A stretch of 14,691 nt of DNA from Verrucomicrobiota bacterium (GTDB taxonomy: Bacteria; Verrucomicrobiota; Verrucomicrobiia; Chthoniobacterales; UBA10450). Made by a program: the position numbers and the translations under genes. This document shows, piece after piece, positions 7,837 to 14,399 of this stretch (positions are counted from its first letter, which is position 1; each line of letters begins with the position of its first letter). A model generated the notes under the pieces. It was not told the origin of the DNA. It searched no databases and saw only the letters and a list, made by a program, of their open reading frames with translations. The stretch is taken from the NCBI GenBank assembly GCA_003219355.1, contig QHOQ01000087.1, forward strand, positions 1 to 14,691, written 5' to 3'.

Positions 7837-7920
7837 CTAGGCAGCGAGAGCTTCTTCTTCACGCATCCGCTTCGCCGATTTGCCACACGCAGAATGCCAA
7901 TCGCGGCTAAAATATTTCAT
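7837..7920 (-). CDS. 27-residue mini-ORF coupled to the hydrolase gene (or gene remnant)
   Basis: On the minus strand an ATG at 7920 overlaps the stop codon of the upstream hydrolase gene in an ATGA arrangement, typical of translationally coupled genes. The frame runs 27 codons to a TAG and starts MKYFSRDWHSACGKS, followed by a Lys/Arg/Glu-rich stretch that ends in Ala-Ala. The aromatic, charged start looks like the N-terminus of a real protein, so this may be the preserved start of a longer gene whose body was lost next to the 3' end of lpxA. It may also be a chance small ORF. I do not recognise a family with confidence. Confidence 0.35.
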   Translation of the reverse strand: MKYFSRDWHSACGKSAKRMREEEALAA

Positions 7921-8720
7921 CGGAACGCGAGCTTCAGGCCATCGTAAGCGATATGTGCGCCAGCGGGCAGCCGCGACTCGGCCGCTTGCGGAAGCTCATG
8001 AGCGATGTGGGTGAAATAAGTCGCGTCTGGTCGCACGCGCGCCGCGACTTCCAACGCCTGTTCTACGCTAAGATGAGTCGGATGCGGTTTGTCGCGAAGC
8101 GCGTCGATGATCAAGACCTTTACGCACGCGATAAGATCGACAATTGCATCCGGGACACTGCTGCAATCACTCATGTAGGCGACAAGTTTCTCGCCTCCGC
8201 GCGAAAAGAGATAACCGTTTACGATTGAGTCGCCATGCGGCACCGGCAAGGGAGTGATCAGCGTCTCGCCTAGTTCAAACGAGCCATCAATCACGTGCGG
8301 CTCCGGCTTCAAATACCCCGGAACTGTGTACACGCCTTTAAAGGCAAACTCGAAGACGCGCTCGAGGTCGCGCATGGTTTCAACAGAGGCATAGACCGGC
8401 ATGGAGCCCCGCGCGTGCGAATATCGCCGAAGATCGTCAAAGCCCATGATGTGATCGGTATGCGAATGGGTAAAGATTACCGCATCGACAGTGCGTATAT
8501 CTTCCCGCAGTGCTTGCGTCCGGAAATCGGTCCCCGTGTCCACGACCCATGAACATTCTGGCGTTTGGACATAAATTGACGATCGTAATCGGTTGTCGCG
8601 CGGATCGGGGGAACGGCACACCGCACAGTCGCAACCGATCATCGGCACGCCCTGCGAGGTGCCGGTGCCGAGAAAGGTCAACCTGAGTTGAGAGTTGAGA
8701 GTTGATAGCTCAGTTGGCAA
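7917..8720 (-). CDS. PhnP-like metallo-beta-lactamase-fold hydrolase
   Basis: A 267-residue (or 254-residue) MBL-fold metal-dependent hydrolase. Numbered from the TTG at 8720: LTFLGTGTSQGVP opens the fold, a GCDCAVCRSPDPRDNRLRSS segment (29-48) carries the cysteines of the structural zinc site seen in PhnP relatives, and FTHSHTDH (83-90) is the HxHxDH di-metal motif. Later histidines (PHGD, and THIAHE near the C-terminus) complete the metal centre. Relatives hydrolyse cyclic phosphate or phosphodiester substrates such as phosphoribosyl cyclic phosphate; no other phn gene is present, so the substrate is open. Two starts are possible: TTG at 8720, preceded by GAGAG 6 nt upstream but lying inside a repeat, or TTG at 8681, which gives MTFLGTG and matches the usual family start. 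The gene is divergent from recN. Confidence 0.83.
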   Translation of the reverse strand: MPTELSTLNSQLRLTFLGTGTSQGVPMIGCDCAVCRSPDPRDNRLRSSIYVQTPECSWVVDTGTDFRTQALREDIRTVDAVIFTHSHTDHIMGFDDLRRYSHARGSMPVYASVETMRDLERVFEFAFKGVYTVPGYLKPEPHVIDGSFELGETLITPLPVPHGDSIVNGYLFSRGGEKLVAYMSDCSSVPDAIVDLIACVKVLIIDALRDKPHPTHLSVEQALEVAARVRPDATYFTHIAHELPQAAESRLPAGAHIAYDGLKLAFR

Positions 8721-8757
8721 GCTGAACTCTCAACTTCCAACTAATAACTCTCAACTC
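8685..8757. repeat. GAGTTGA tandem / inverted repeat between divergent genes
   Basis: Three perfect tandem copies of the 7-mer GAGTTGA (8685-8705) are followed by the opposite-strand unit TCAACTC, perfect at 8751-8757 with imperfect copies at 8730-8736 and 8744-8750. Between them is an imperfect stem, AGCTCAG (8707-8713) with CTGAACT (8722-8728). The whole can fold into a long imperfect hairpin. It lies over the start region of the hydrolase gene and directly before the recN GTG. Confidence 0.75.
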
Positions 8758-8759
8758 TC

Positions 8760-10424
8760 GTGCCACTTGTTCTCGATCTATTGCGAATAAAGAATCTCGC
8801 GCTCGTGGAGGAACTCGAATGGCAGATTGCGCCAGGGTTCATTGCCGTCACCGGAGAGACCGGCGCCGGTAAATCGATCATTATCGGCGCGCTTCAACTT
8901 TTACTCGGCGAACGCGCGGACAAATCGCTCATTCGGACCGGGGCCGACCTTTGCGCGGTAGAAGCTGCTTTTAGCGGAGACGATCTCCAAAAATTAAATC
9001 CCCGGCTTGTCGAAGCGGGCGTTGAACCTTGTGAAGGCGATCTGATCATAAAGCGCACGCTTTCCGCAAGTGGCGCAAATCGGCAATTCATCAACGGTTC
9101 ACCGACCACCTTGTCGATCTTGAAAAATCTCGGAGACGAACTTGTCGATCTTCACGGTCCGCACGACCACCAATCTCTACTTTCACCCGACAAGCAACTG
9201 GGCCTGCTCGATTCCTTTGCCCGCGCCCAGGATCAACTCGGCGAATACCGAAAATATTACCGGCAACTGCAAACGCTGGTTGCTGAACATGTCGCGCTCA
9301 ATACCGCAGAGACGGCGCGCGAACAGGAGCTTGATCTGCTTCGTCATCAGATTAACGAGATTGGAGCGGCAAATCTCGTCGCGGACGAGGAAGAAGAAAT
9401 CGAGAGTCGCTACAAACTTGCCAGCAACAGCAAGCGACTCATCGAACTTGCCAGCGCAATCGCGAACAAGCTATCCGAGGCAGACACCTCGGTTCTCTCG
9501 CAACTGGCCGAAACGCAGCGGCTCCTTCGCGAGCTGGAAAAGATCGACGACTCGATTTCGCGATTTTCCTCCGCGCACGCGACGGCAGTTGTCGAACTTT
9601 CCGAAATTGCGCGCTCACTTTCCCAATACGCGGAAAAGCTCGATCTCGATCCGGCGCAGCTTTCCGCGCTCGAGCAGCGCGTTTCGCTGTTTGAAACCTT
9701 GAAGCGAAAATATGGCGGCTCGATCCCGGAAGTAATTGCCTTCGGAGAACGGACCGCTGAGCGCATGCGAAAGATCGAAAGACGAGATGCCGAACTCGAG
9801 CGCCTGGCTAGCGAAATTGAAAAGATCCGTGCGCAAATGAACCGCAGTGGTGAAGAAGTGCGTAAATTGCGGAGCAAAGCGGCACCCAAACTTTCCGAGA
9901 ACATCCGGCGCAATCTTAGCGACCTCGGATTTCGCCAGTCGGAGTTTGAAGCAAAGCTGTCCGCGCTTGATGAACCACGCCCGAATGGCTTCGACGCGGT
10001 AGAATTACTTTTCTCGCCGAATCCAGGCGAACCGTTGAAGCCGCTGCGCGCGATCGCATCGAGCGGCGAAATCTCGCGCTTGATGCTGGCGATCAAATCC
10101 GCCCTGGCTGCCCACGACGCGGTCCCGTTACTCGTGTTCGATGAGATCGACACTAACGTCGGTGGCGAGACCGCGCATGCGGTCGGAGCAAAGATGCAAA
10201 CTTTGGGTCGCGATCATCAAGTGGTTTGCATCACTCACCTTCCCCAGGTGGCCGCGACTGCGACTTCGCACTTTGTTGTGACAAAAGAAGTCGTGCGCGG
10301 CCGTACTTTTTCGACTCTGCGCGAAGTCACAGCGAAAGCCCGTCGCGAAGAAATCGCGCGCATGCTTGGCGGGAAAAATGAATCGGCGTTGAAGCTGGCG
10401 GCGAGTTTATTGAAGCAAACGTAG
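8760..10424 (+). CDS. recN: DNA repair protein RecN
   Basis: A 554-residue SMC-like ATPase of normal RecN length, acting in double-strand-break repair by holding or bridging DNA ends. The N-terminal ATPase half has Walker A at 32-39 (GETGAGKS) and NRQFINGS. A charged, Glu/Arg/Leu-rich coiled-coil arm spans about residues 150-390. The C-terminal half carries the ABC signature ASSGEISRLMLAIKSAL, Walker B LLVFDEIDTNVGG and the switch-region ITHLPQVAA. The start is uncertain: GTG at 8760, immediately after the repeat, gives MPLVLDLLRIKNLAL, while TTG at 8781 gives MRIKNLALVEE, also a family-like start. Neither has a Shine-Dalgarno sequence. It is divergent from the hydrolase gene. No LexA-type box stands out upstream, so damage control cannot be inferred. 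Eleven bases after the stop a REP-like doublet begins. Confidence 0.92.
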   Translation: MPLVLDLLRIKNLALVEELEWQIAPGFIAVTGETGAGKSIIIGALQLLLGERADKSLIRTGADLCAVEAAFSGDDLQKLNPRLVEAGVEPCEGDLIIKRTLSASGANRQFINGSPTTLSILKNLGDELVDLHGPHDHQSLLSPDKQLGLLDSFARAQDQLGEYRKYYRQLQTLVAEHVALNTAETAREQELDLLRHQINEIGAANLVADEEEEIESRYKLASNSKRLIELASAIANKLSEADTSVLSQLAETQRLLRELEKIDDSISRFSSAHATAVVELSEIARSLSQYAEKLDLDPAQLSALEQRVSLFETLKRKYGGSIPEVIAFGERTAERMRKIERRDAELERLASEIEKIRAQMNRSGEEVRKLRSKAAPKLSENIRRNLSDLGFRQSEFEAKLSALDEPRPNGFDAVELLFSPNPGEPLKPLRAIASSGEISRLMLAIKSALAAHDAVPLLVFDEIDTNVGGETAHAVGAKMQTLGRDHQVVCITHLPQVAATATSHFVVTKEVVRGRTFSTLREVTAKARREEIARMLGGKNESALKLAASLLKQT

Positions 10425-10435
10425 CCTTATGGTCC

Positions 10436-10503
10436 CCTGTGGAGGCAGCCGTGTCGGCTGCAATCCCAATGATTTTCGCAGGCGGCACGCCTGCCTCTAC
10501 AGG
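10436..10503. repeat. Palindromic doublet (REP/REPIN-like), copy 2
   Basis: A 68-bp element with 12-bp terminal inverted repeats that differ at one position (10436-10447, 10492-10503). It contains two perfect 7-bp hairpins with 3-nt loops: GCAGCCG-TGT-CGGCTGC (10445-10461) and GCAGGCG-GCA-CGCCTGC (10478-10494). Read on opposite strands, the two arms match at 22 of 26 positions. Two of the four differences are partner positions of one base pair (C-G against G-C), and one lies in the loop. It sits between the convergent recN and satP genes, where it could also act as a bidirectional RNA hairpin. Confidence 0.8.
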
Positions 10504-10517
10504 AACGAAAAGTGCGA

Positions 10518-11108
10518 TTATTTCTTCACCGGGCCGAGCGGGAGCACGATTTTGCCGAATACTTCATTGAGCACCTGCGCGAGCCCGGCATAAATCGCGG
10601 AGAACCCGCAGAAGATTCCTTCGTAACCGGTGGCATGTTTGAAGCCGGTGCTGGCGCCAGTGAAATCGCCGATGGCGAGCAGAAAGAAAAGAATCGTCAG
10701 CGAACCAAAAACGACTTGCAACGCGCGGTTTAGCCACAACGTCCCGATAAACATGACGGCGGTGAACAATCCCCACATGGCGAGATACGCTGCCATTGCC
10801 TTCTCGTCGGACGCTGCGCCCCAACCCAGTTTTGCCAGGACAATCAGCGCTACTAGCGACAGCCAGAACAAGCCGTAGGAAACAAACGCCGTGGTGGCGA
10901 AGGTGTTGCCTTTCCTCCATTCCATACTGCCGGCGATGATTTGCGCGGCGCCGCCGTAACAGATACCCATCGCCAGAATCATGCTATTGAGTTCGTAAAA
11001 GCCCGCGTTGTGCAGGTTCAGCAACACGGTCGTCATGCCAAAGCCGAGCAGCCCGAGCGGAGCCGGATTTGCCGTGATGTCCTTAATTTGAGTGATGGAT
11101 TCATTCAT
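10518..11108 (-). CDS. satP: SatP/YaaH family acetate/succinate uptake transporter
   Basis: A 196-residue inner-membrane protein of the GPR1/FUN34/YaaH (AceTr) family; E. coli SatP is 188 residues. It is predicted to have six transmembrane helices and to take up acetate, and possibly succinate, with protons. The hallmark NPAPLGL is at 14-20, followed by GFGMTT, and the second conserved block is AQIIAGSMEWRKGNTFATT with SYGLFW after it. I chose the ATG at 11108 (MNESITQIKD) because it places NPAPLGL at the usual distance from the N-terminus; the frame stays open to 11153 but adds only an unrelated basic stretch. It is convergent with recN, and its stop lies 14 bp from the REP-like doublet. It is divergent from the Gate-domain gene, leaving 58 bp for both promoters. 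Confidence 0.9.
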   Translation of the reverse strand: MNESITQIKDITANPAPLGLLGFGMTTVLLNLHNAGFYELNSMILAMGICYGGAAQIIAGSMEWRKGNTFATTAFVSYGLFWLSLVALIVLAKLGWGAASDEKAMAAYLAMWGLFTAVMFIGTLWLNRALQVVFGSLTILFFLLAIGDFTGASTGFKHATGYEGIFCGFSAIYAGLAQVLNEVFGKIVLPLGPVKK

Positions 11109-11154
11109 CGCGTGGCCAGTCTGTCGAAAGAAAGATCGATAACGCAATAACAAT

Positions 11155-11168
11155 ATCGGCTGGCCGAT
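11155..11168. promoter_or_regulatory. Perfect palindrome overlapping the Gate-domain gene start
   Basis: ATCGGC-TG-GCCGAT is a 14-bp perfect inverted repeat whose right arm contains the first two bases of the ATG at 11167. It could be an operator shared by the divergent genes, or a small hairpin over the start codon. There is no independent support. Confidence 0.25.
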
Positions 11169-12228
11169 GTGGAAGACCGCAGCTACAAGAAAAGCCGTGC
11201 TTAATTATATCTGGCTTGCGCTCGTTTTGCTGGCAGTCGCAATCGGCGGCTGGAACGATCGACTAAAAGACGTGACTGCGGGCGCGTTCGACGGCGCAAA
11301 AACGGCGGTTACGATCGCGCTTGGTCTGATCGGGATCATGGCGTTATGGCTGGGCGTAATGCGCCTGGCGGAGCGCGCCGGTTTGGTGCAGCGGATCGCG
11401 CGCGGCCTTCGTCCGATCATGCGGCGACTCTTCCCGGATGTTCCACCGGAACACCCGGCAATGGGTTCAATGGTGATGAACATGTCCGCAAATATGCTTG
11501 GTCTTGGCAACGCCGCCACGCCACTCGGCTTGCGCGCGATGCGCGACCTCGAAACGCTCAACCCGCGTCCCGGCGTAGCAACGAACGCGATGTGCACGTT
11601 CCTGGCGATTAACACCAGCTCCGTGCAATTGATTCCCGCCACGGCAATCGCGATTCTCGCCGCATCCGGGTCAACCCGACCGACGGCAATTGTCGGCACG
11701 GCGCTCCTCGCGACATTGTGCGCGGCAAGCGTGGCGATCATTTCGGTCAAGCTGCTGGAGAAATTGTCGATCTTTCAGCCGAGCCGCCCAACGCCTCTAA
11801 TGAGCGACGATTTGCGGCACCGTTCAGTGCCACAATCGACAACCGAGCTGCCCGAAGAGTCGCCTGTCGCGGAACATCCTCCTCACAGAGTATCAATCTA
11901 CGGTTCGATTGCGCTCGGCATTCTTACTCTTTTGTTTCTCGTGCTCTTTGTTCGGATGGTCGCGCCAAACTTGTTTGGTTTCACAATGGCGCCCGATCCG
12001 GCCGCGCAGAATATTTTTGTTCGCAGCGTGAATGCCTTGTCGATCCTGGCGATTCCGTTTCTCCTCAGTTTCTTCCCACTCTCTCCTGAGTTTTTTCCCT
12101 CTGTATGCTGCCACACGCGGAGTGAAAGTTTACGAAGAATTTGTCGAGGGCGCGAAAGAAGGCTTTGGCGTGATTCTGAAGATCATTCCGTTCTTAGTGA
12201 CTATGCTTGTTGCAATCGGAATGTTTAA
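11167..12228 (+). CDS. SpmA-like half of an interrupted Gate-domain membrane protein
   Basis: This 353-codon frame encodes the SpmA-like half of what is normally a single SpmA-SpmB fusion in non-sporulating bacteria. It is a polytopic membrane protein with a nucleoside-recognition (Gate) domain; the transported substrate and role outside spore formers are not established. Membrane segments occur at about 14-28, 45-66 and 140-195. The SpmA signature NMSANMLGLGNAATPLGLRAM is at 105-125, and AINTSSVQLIPAT follows at 148-159. A variable, Pro/Ser/Glu-rich linker covers about 205-235, with further membrane helices after it. Homology stops near residue 305 (FLLSFFPL); the last 48 codons, rich in Arg, Cys and Ser, are an out-of-frame tail created by the 22-bp duplication at 12061-12102. 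Removing 22 bp gives one 460-residue protein ending at 12571. It is divergent from satP. Confidence 0.75.
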   Translation: MWKTAATRKAVLNYIWLALVLLAVAIGGWNDRLKDVTAGAFDGAKTAVTIALGLIGIMALWLGVMRLAERAGLVQRIARGLRPIMRRLFPDVPPEHPAMGSMVMNMSANMLGLGNAATPLGLRAMRDLETLNPRPGVATNAMCTFLAINTSSVQLIPATAIAILAASGSTRPTAIVGTALLATLCAASVAIISVKLLEKLSIFQPSRPTPLMSDDLRHRSVPQSTTELPEESPVAEHPPHRVSIYGSIALGILTLLFLVLFVRMVAPNLFGFTMAPDPAAQNIFVRSVNALSILAIPFLLSFFPLSPEFFPSVCCHTRSESLRRICRGRERRLWRDSEDHSVLSDYACCNRNV

Positions 12229-12571
12229 AGGCGCAGGCGGGATCGACCTGCTGAGTCGCATGCTTTCGCCGATCCTATCTCCTTTGCAATTTCCTCCAGA
12301 TCTTCTTCCGCTGGCGTTAATGCGTCCGCTCAGCGGCAGCGCAACGCTCGCCTTGTTGACCGACATTGTGCATCGGCTTGGGCCAGACAACATTGTCAGT
12401 CTTACTGCGGCGACGATTTATGGAAGCACCGAGACCACGTTTTACGTGGCGGCGGTCTATTTTGGAGCCGTGGGCATCAAACAAACACGACACGCGATTC
12501 CGGCTGGTCTGCTTGCCGATCTTACCGGCGTAATCGCTTCGGTGGTAATTTGCCGAGCGGTGCTTGGGTAG
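12032..12571 (+). CDS. SpmB-like half of an interrupted Gate-domain membrane protein
   Basis: This is the second half of the same protein, read one frame later. The first roughly 17 codons of this open frame are a shadow of the SpmA-half coding sequence. Genuine homology begins at about 12083 with LLSFFPLYAATRGVKVYEEF. SpmB markers follow: VEGAKEGFGVILKIIPFLV, a conserved RPLSGSATLALL, and AATIYGSTETTFYV. Three to four membrane helices are likely. If translated separately, the GTG at 12122 is a more natural start than the ATG at 12032, but neither has a ribosome site. Continuous translation would need a +1 shift; TTT-TTT-C at 12091-12097 would allow one in principle. The stop codon TAG at 12569-12571 lies inside the GTAG head of a palindrome. 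The coding identity is solid; whether it is expressed is not. Confidence 0.72.
   Translation: MPCRSWRFRFSSVSSHSLLSFFPLYAATRGVKVYEEFVEGAKEGFGVILKIIPFLVTMLVAIGMFKGAGGIDLLSRMLSPILSPLQFPPDLLPLALMRPLSGSATLALLTDIVHRLGPDNIVSLTAATIYGSTETTFYVAAVYFGAVGIKQTRHAIPAGLLADLTGVIASVVICRAVLG
12061..12102 (+). repeat. 22-bp-offset imperfect tandem duplication causing a frameshift
   Basis: Positions 12061-12080 and 12083-12102 match at 17 of 20 bases, offset by 22 bp. Each copy encodes Leu-Leu-Ser-Phe-Phe-Pro in its own frame, the first in the SpmA-half frame and the second in the SpmB-half frame. All three differences (positions 6, 12 and 18 of the unit) are codon third positions and synonymous. Because 22 is not a multiple of three, the duplication splits the gene. 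Confidence 0.85.
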
Positions 12572-12599
12572 GGACAGCGCAGCGTGGCGTCCCCACCAA
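12564..12599. repeat. Single GTAG-headed palindrome (REP-like) at a stop codon
   Basis: GTAG at 12568-12571 heads a palindrome, GGGAC (12571-12575) with GTCCC (12589-12593). An inner stem with a 3-nt loop completes it, with two mismatches between the two stem parts. Flanking TTGG (12564-12567) and CCAA (12596-12599) extend the stem. The stop codon of the preceding gene is formed by the TAG of the GTAG head. A short T-run follows at 12602-12606, but it is separated from the stem. Confidence 0.5.
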
Positions 12600-12653
12600 A
12601 ATTTTTCCCTCGCCAGCGGCTAAGCTAATTATCTATCGTGCGATTTTTGGAAA

Positions 12654-13835
12654 ATGATTCAGCGCGACTATCTCATAATCGGCGGGGGAATTGGCGGAGC
12701 CAGCGCCTGCGAAGGAATTAGACGTCACGATAAACGTGGGAGTGTCACGCTCGTCAGCGCGGAAGTATTTCCTCCCTACAAGCGCTGGATTCTCTCGAAG
12801 AGTTTTCTGCGCGAAAAGAATCCGCAGCTTAAAAAATTACAGGAACCGAATGAACACTGGTTCCAAGCGCACAAAATCGAGACGCGATTCGGCACGGTTG
12901 TGACCCAATTCAACATCGACCGGCGTCTGGCTGTGCTCGCGAACGGCGAAAGCATAGAATTCAACAAAGCCTGCCTCGCCATGGGCAGCCGTCCGGTTCG
13001 ACCACCGGTTGCCGGCGTCGGTCTTGGCAATGTGATTTACCTCCGGACAATTCGTGACGCACTGGCCTTGCGCGAGATGGCGAACCTGGAGAAGACCGTC
13101 ATGGTCGTTGGTGGTGGACTGCTCGCGTGCGAGGCGGCAGCGAGTTTGCGCACAATGAAACTGAAGGTCGCTATCATGCATCGCGATCCTTATTTATTGA
13201 ATCGATATATCGATGCCGAAACGGGCGGATGGCTCACGGACTATTTCGAAAAACACGGCGTTACAATGTTGATGGGCGAAAGTCTTAATGGTTTTGAAGG
13301 GAAAACCATCCTTCGCAATATCCAGACAAAGAGCGGCAACCGGGTGCAAGCGGGCCTTGCCGTGGTCGCCTGTGGGGCAGAGCCGAATCTCGATCTGGTT
13401 CGCAACACGCCGCTGTCTGGACCGCATGGATCGCCGGTCACGGACTATCTCGAAACAGAGGAAAAAGGAATCTACGCAATCGGCGACCTCGCATTCTATC
13501 CAGACCGGGTGATGGGCGGCGTGCGGCGCCAGACGCATTGGGACAACGCGCGGGACCAGGGACTAATCGCCGGCGCGAATATGACCGGCAAAAAACGGAT
13601 CCGCTACGAACAAATTCCGTACTTTTGGACGGAGATGTTTGACTTGCGCATGGATTTTGTCGGCGACTTTAGCGCCCAGCCAACCCGGGTCGATCTTTCC
13701 GGGATCTACGCGAAGAAAAAATTCATCGCGCGCTATTATCAGGGAGAAAAGCTCCGCGCCATCTTGCTTTGCCAGAAAACGGCCCGCGAAGTAGAATCGG
13801 CCAAGAAAGAATTGCGCAACGCGCTTGGCAAATAA
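12654..13835 (+). CDS. FAD-dependent NAD(P)H oxidoreductase (ferredoxin/rubredoxin reductase-like)
   Basis: A 393-residue two-dinucleotide-fold flavoprotein of the pyridine nucleotide-disulfide oxidoreductase class II family. The FAD site is IIGGGIGGASACEGI (GxGxxG, glycines 10, 12 and 15). PYKRWILSK at about 41-49 matches the PYxRxxLSK motif of AIF, ferredoxin and rubredoxin reductases, and CLAMGSRPVRPP (107-118) is the ATG-like motif. The NAD(P) site is VVGGGLLACEAA (151-162), with Ala158 where a third glycine is usual. IYAIGD (273-278) is the second FAD-binding motif, and THWDNARDQGLIAGANM is the conserved helix after it. No CxxC redox pair is present, so it should pass electrons to a separate partner such as a ferredoxin or rubredoxin; none is encoded nearby. 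The ATG at 12654 is preceded by GGAAA. Family confidence is high; the partner is unknown. Confidence 0.86.
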   Translation: MIQRDYLIIGGGIGGASACEGIRRHDKRGSVTLVSAEVFPPYKRWILSKSFLREKNPQLKKLQEPNEHWFQAHKIETRFGTVVTQFNIDRRLAVLANGESIEFNKACLAMGSRPVRPPVAGVGLGNVIYLRTIRDALALREMANLEKTVMVVGGGLLACEAAASLRTMKLKVAIMHRDPYLLNRYIDAETGGWLTDYFEKHGVTMLMGESLNGFEGKTILRNIQTKSGNRVQAGLAVVACGAEPNLDLVRNTPLSGPHGSPVTDYLETEEKGIYAIGDLAFYPDRVMGGVRRQTHWDNARDQGLIAGANMTGKKRIRYEQIPYFWTEMFDLRMDFVGDFSAQPTRVDLSGIYAKKKFIARYYQGEKLRAILLCQKTAREVESAKKELRNALGK

Positions 13836-13849
13836 CGATTAGGATGAGA

Positions 13850-13872
13850 CGACGCCGTCCCGCCGTGCGTCG
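13850..13872. terminator. Possible hairpin between convergent genes
   Basis: CGACGC (13850-13855) and GCGTCG (13867-13872) form a 6-bp stem with an 11-nt loop in the 51-bp gap between two convergent stop codons. A CTTTT stretch follows at 13883-13887. The position suits a terminator, but the stem-to-T spacing is too long for a textbook intrinsic one. Confidence 0.3.
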
Positions 13873-13886
13873 CGATTGTCGACCTT

Positions 13887-14366
13887 TTAATCCAAATTAG
13901 CTGGGATTTCGAGGCTGGAATTGCTGACGCGAACAAGCTTCCAATCCCAGGGTTTTCCAGAGAGGCGATGCCACTCAAGCTGAAACGGCGTGGCTAGCGA
14001 ATTGACGCGCTCTTTCAGCGACTCCGCGATTTCGCCCCCGTCGCCATTGATCCAAATTCTACCCGTCCATTCCGCGCGACGTGGTTCGACCCGCACGGTT
14101 ACGCTGAATGCGCTAATCCTAATACCCCGCACATATCGAAAACCTTCATGCATCCGATCAAGAACACGCGCGCGCCACTGATCGCGATAATCACTGCCGA
14201 TAAAACCCGCCGCGCCTGTCCAGTTTTTGTGTTCGATGGCGTGGAGAAAATTTTCGGTATGACGCCTGACCTGACGCTCCGGCTGCCAAAGCCAGATCAG
14301 GAGCAGCCCGACTAAAAGCGCGACCAGGAGGCCGCTATAGAATCCACCGCGAAACGAAATGGGCAC
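13887..14366 (-). CDS. Membrane-anchored hypothetical protein
   Basis: A 159-residue protein I do not recognise as a named family. A hydrophobic helix at about residues 9-27 (GFYSGLLVALLVGLLLIWLW), followed by basic residues (RQVRRH), suggests an uncleaved N-terminal anchor. The soluble domain then starts HTENFLHAIEHKNWTGAAGF, which resembles the first helices of NTF2/SnoaL-like domains, and continues with alternating beta strands (RISAFSVTVRV, EWTGRIWING) and a closing WDWKLVRVSNSSLEI. The start is GTG at 14366 (MPISFRGG); no good ribosome site is visible. It shares its strand with the cupin gene, whose stop is 33 bp upstream of this start, so the two may be co-transcribed. The NTF2-like suggestion is tentative. 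Confidence 0.6.
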   Translation of the reverse strand: MPISFRGGFYSGLLVALLVGLLLIWLWQPERQVRRHTENFLHAIEHKNWTGAAGFIGSDYRDQWRARVLDRMHEGFRYVRGIRISAFSVTVRVEPRRAEWTGRIWINGDGGEIAESLKERVNSLATPFQLEWHRLSGKPWDWKLVRVSNSSLEIPANLD

Positions 14367-14399
14367 AGTCGTGATTTATCTGTCGGAGCTTGCGTTGCC

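Noticed and set aside
9410..10153. 247-codon open frame on the minus strand inside recN
   Set aside because: It is antisense to the recN coiled coil, is dominated by Ser, Arg and Ala, and has no recognisable motif; an antisense shadow of a GC-biased gene.
11205..11750. 181-codon open frame on the minus strand opposite the SpmA-like half
   Set aside because: Ile/Ala/Arg-rich shadow with no motif, opposite a well-supported membrane protein.
12571..12607. Intrinsic terminator after the SpmB-like half
   Set aside because: A stem and a T-run are both present, but the stem has mismatches and the T-run begins about 9 nt after it; a REP-like palindrome explains the stem better.
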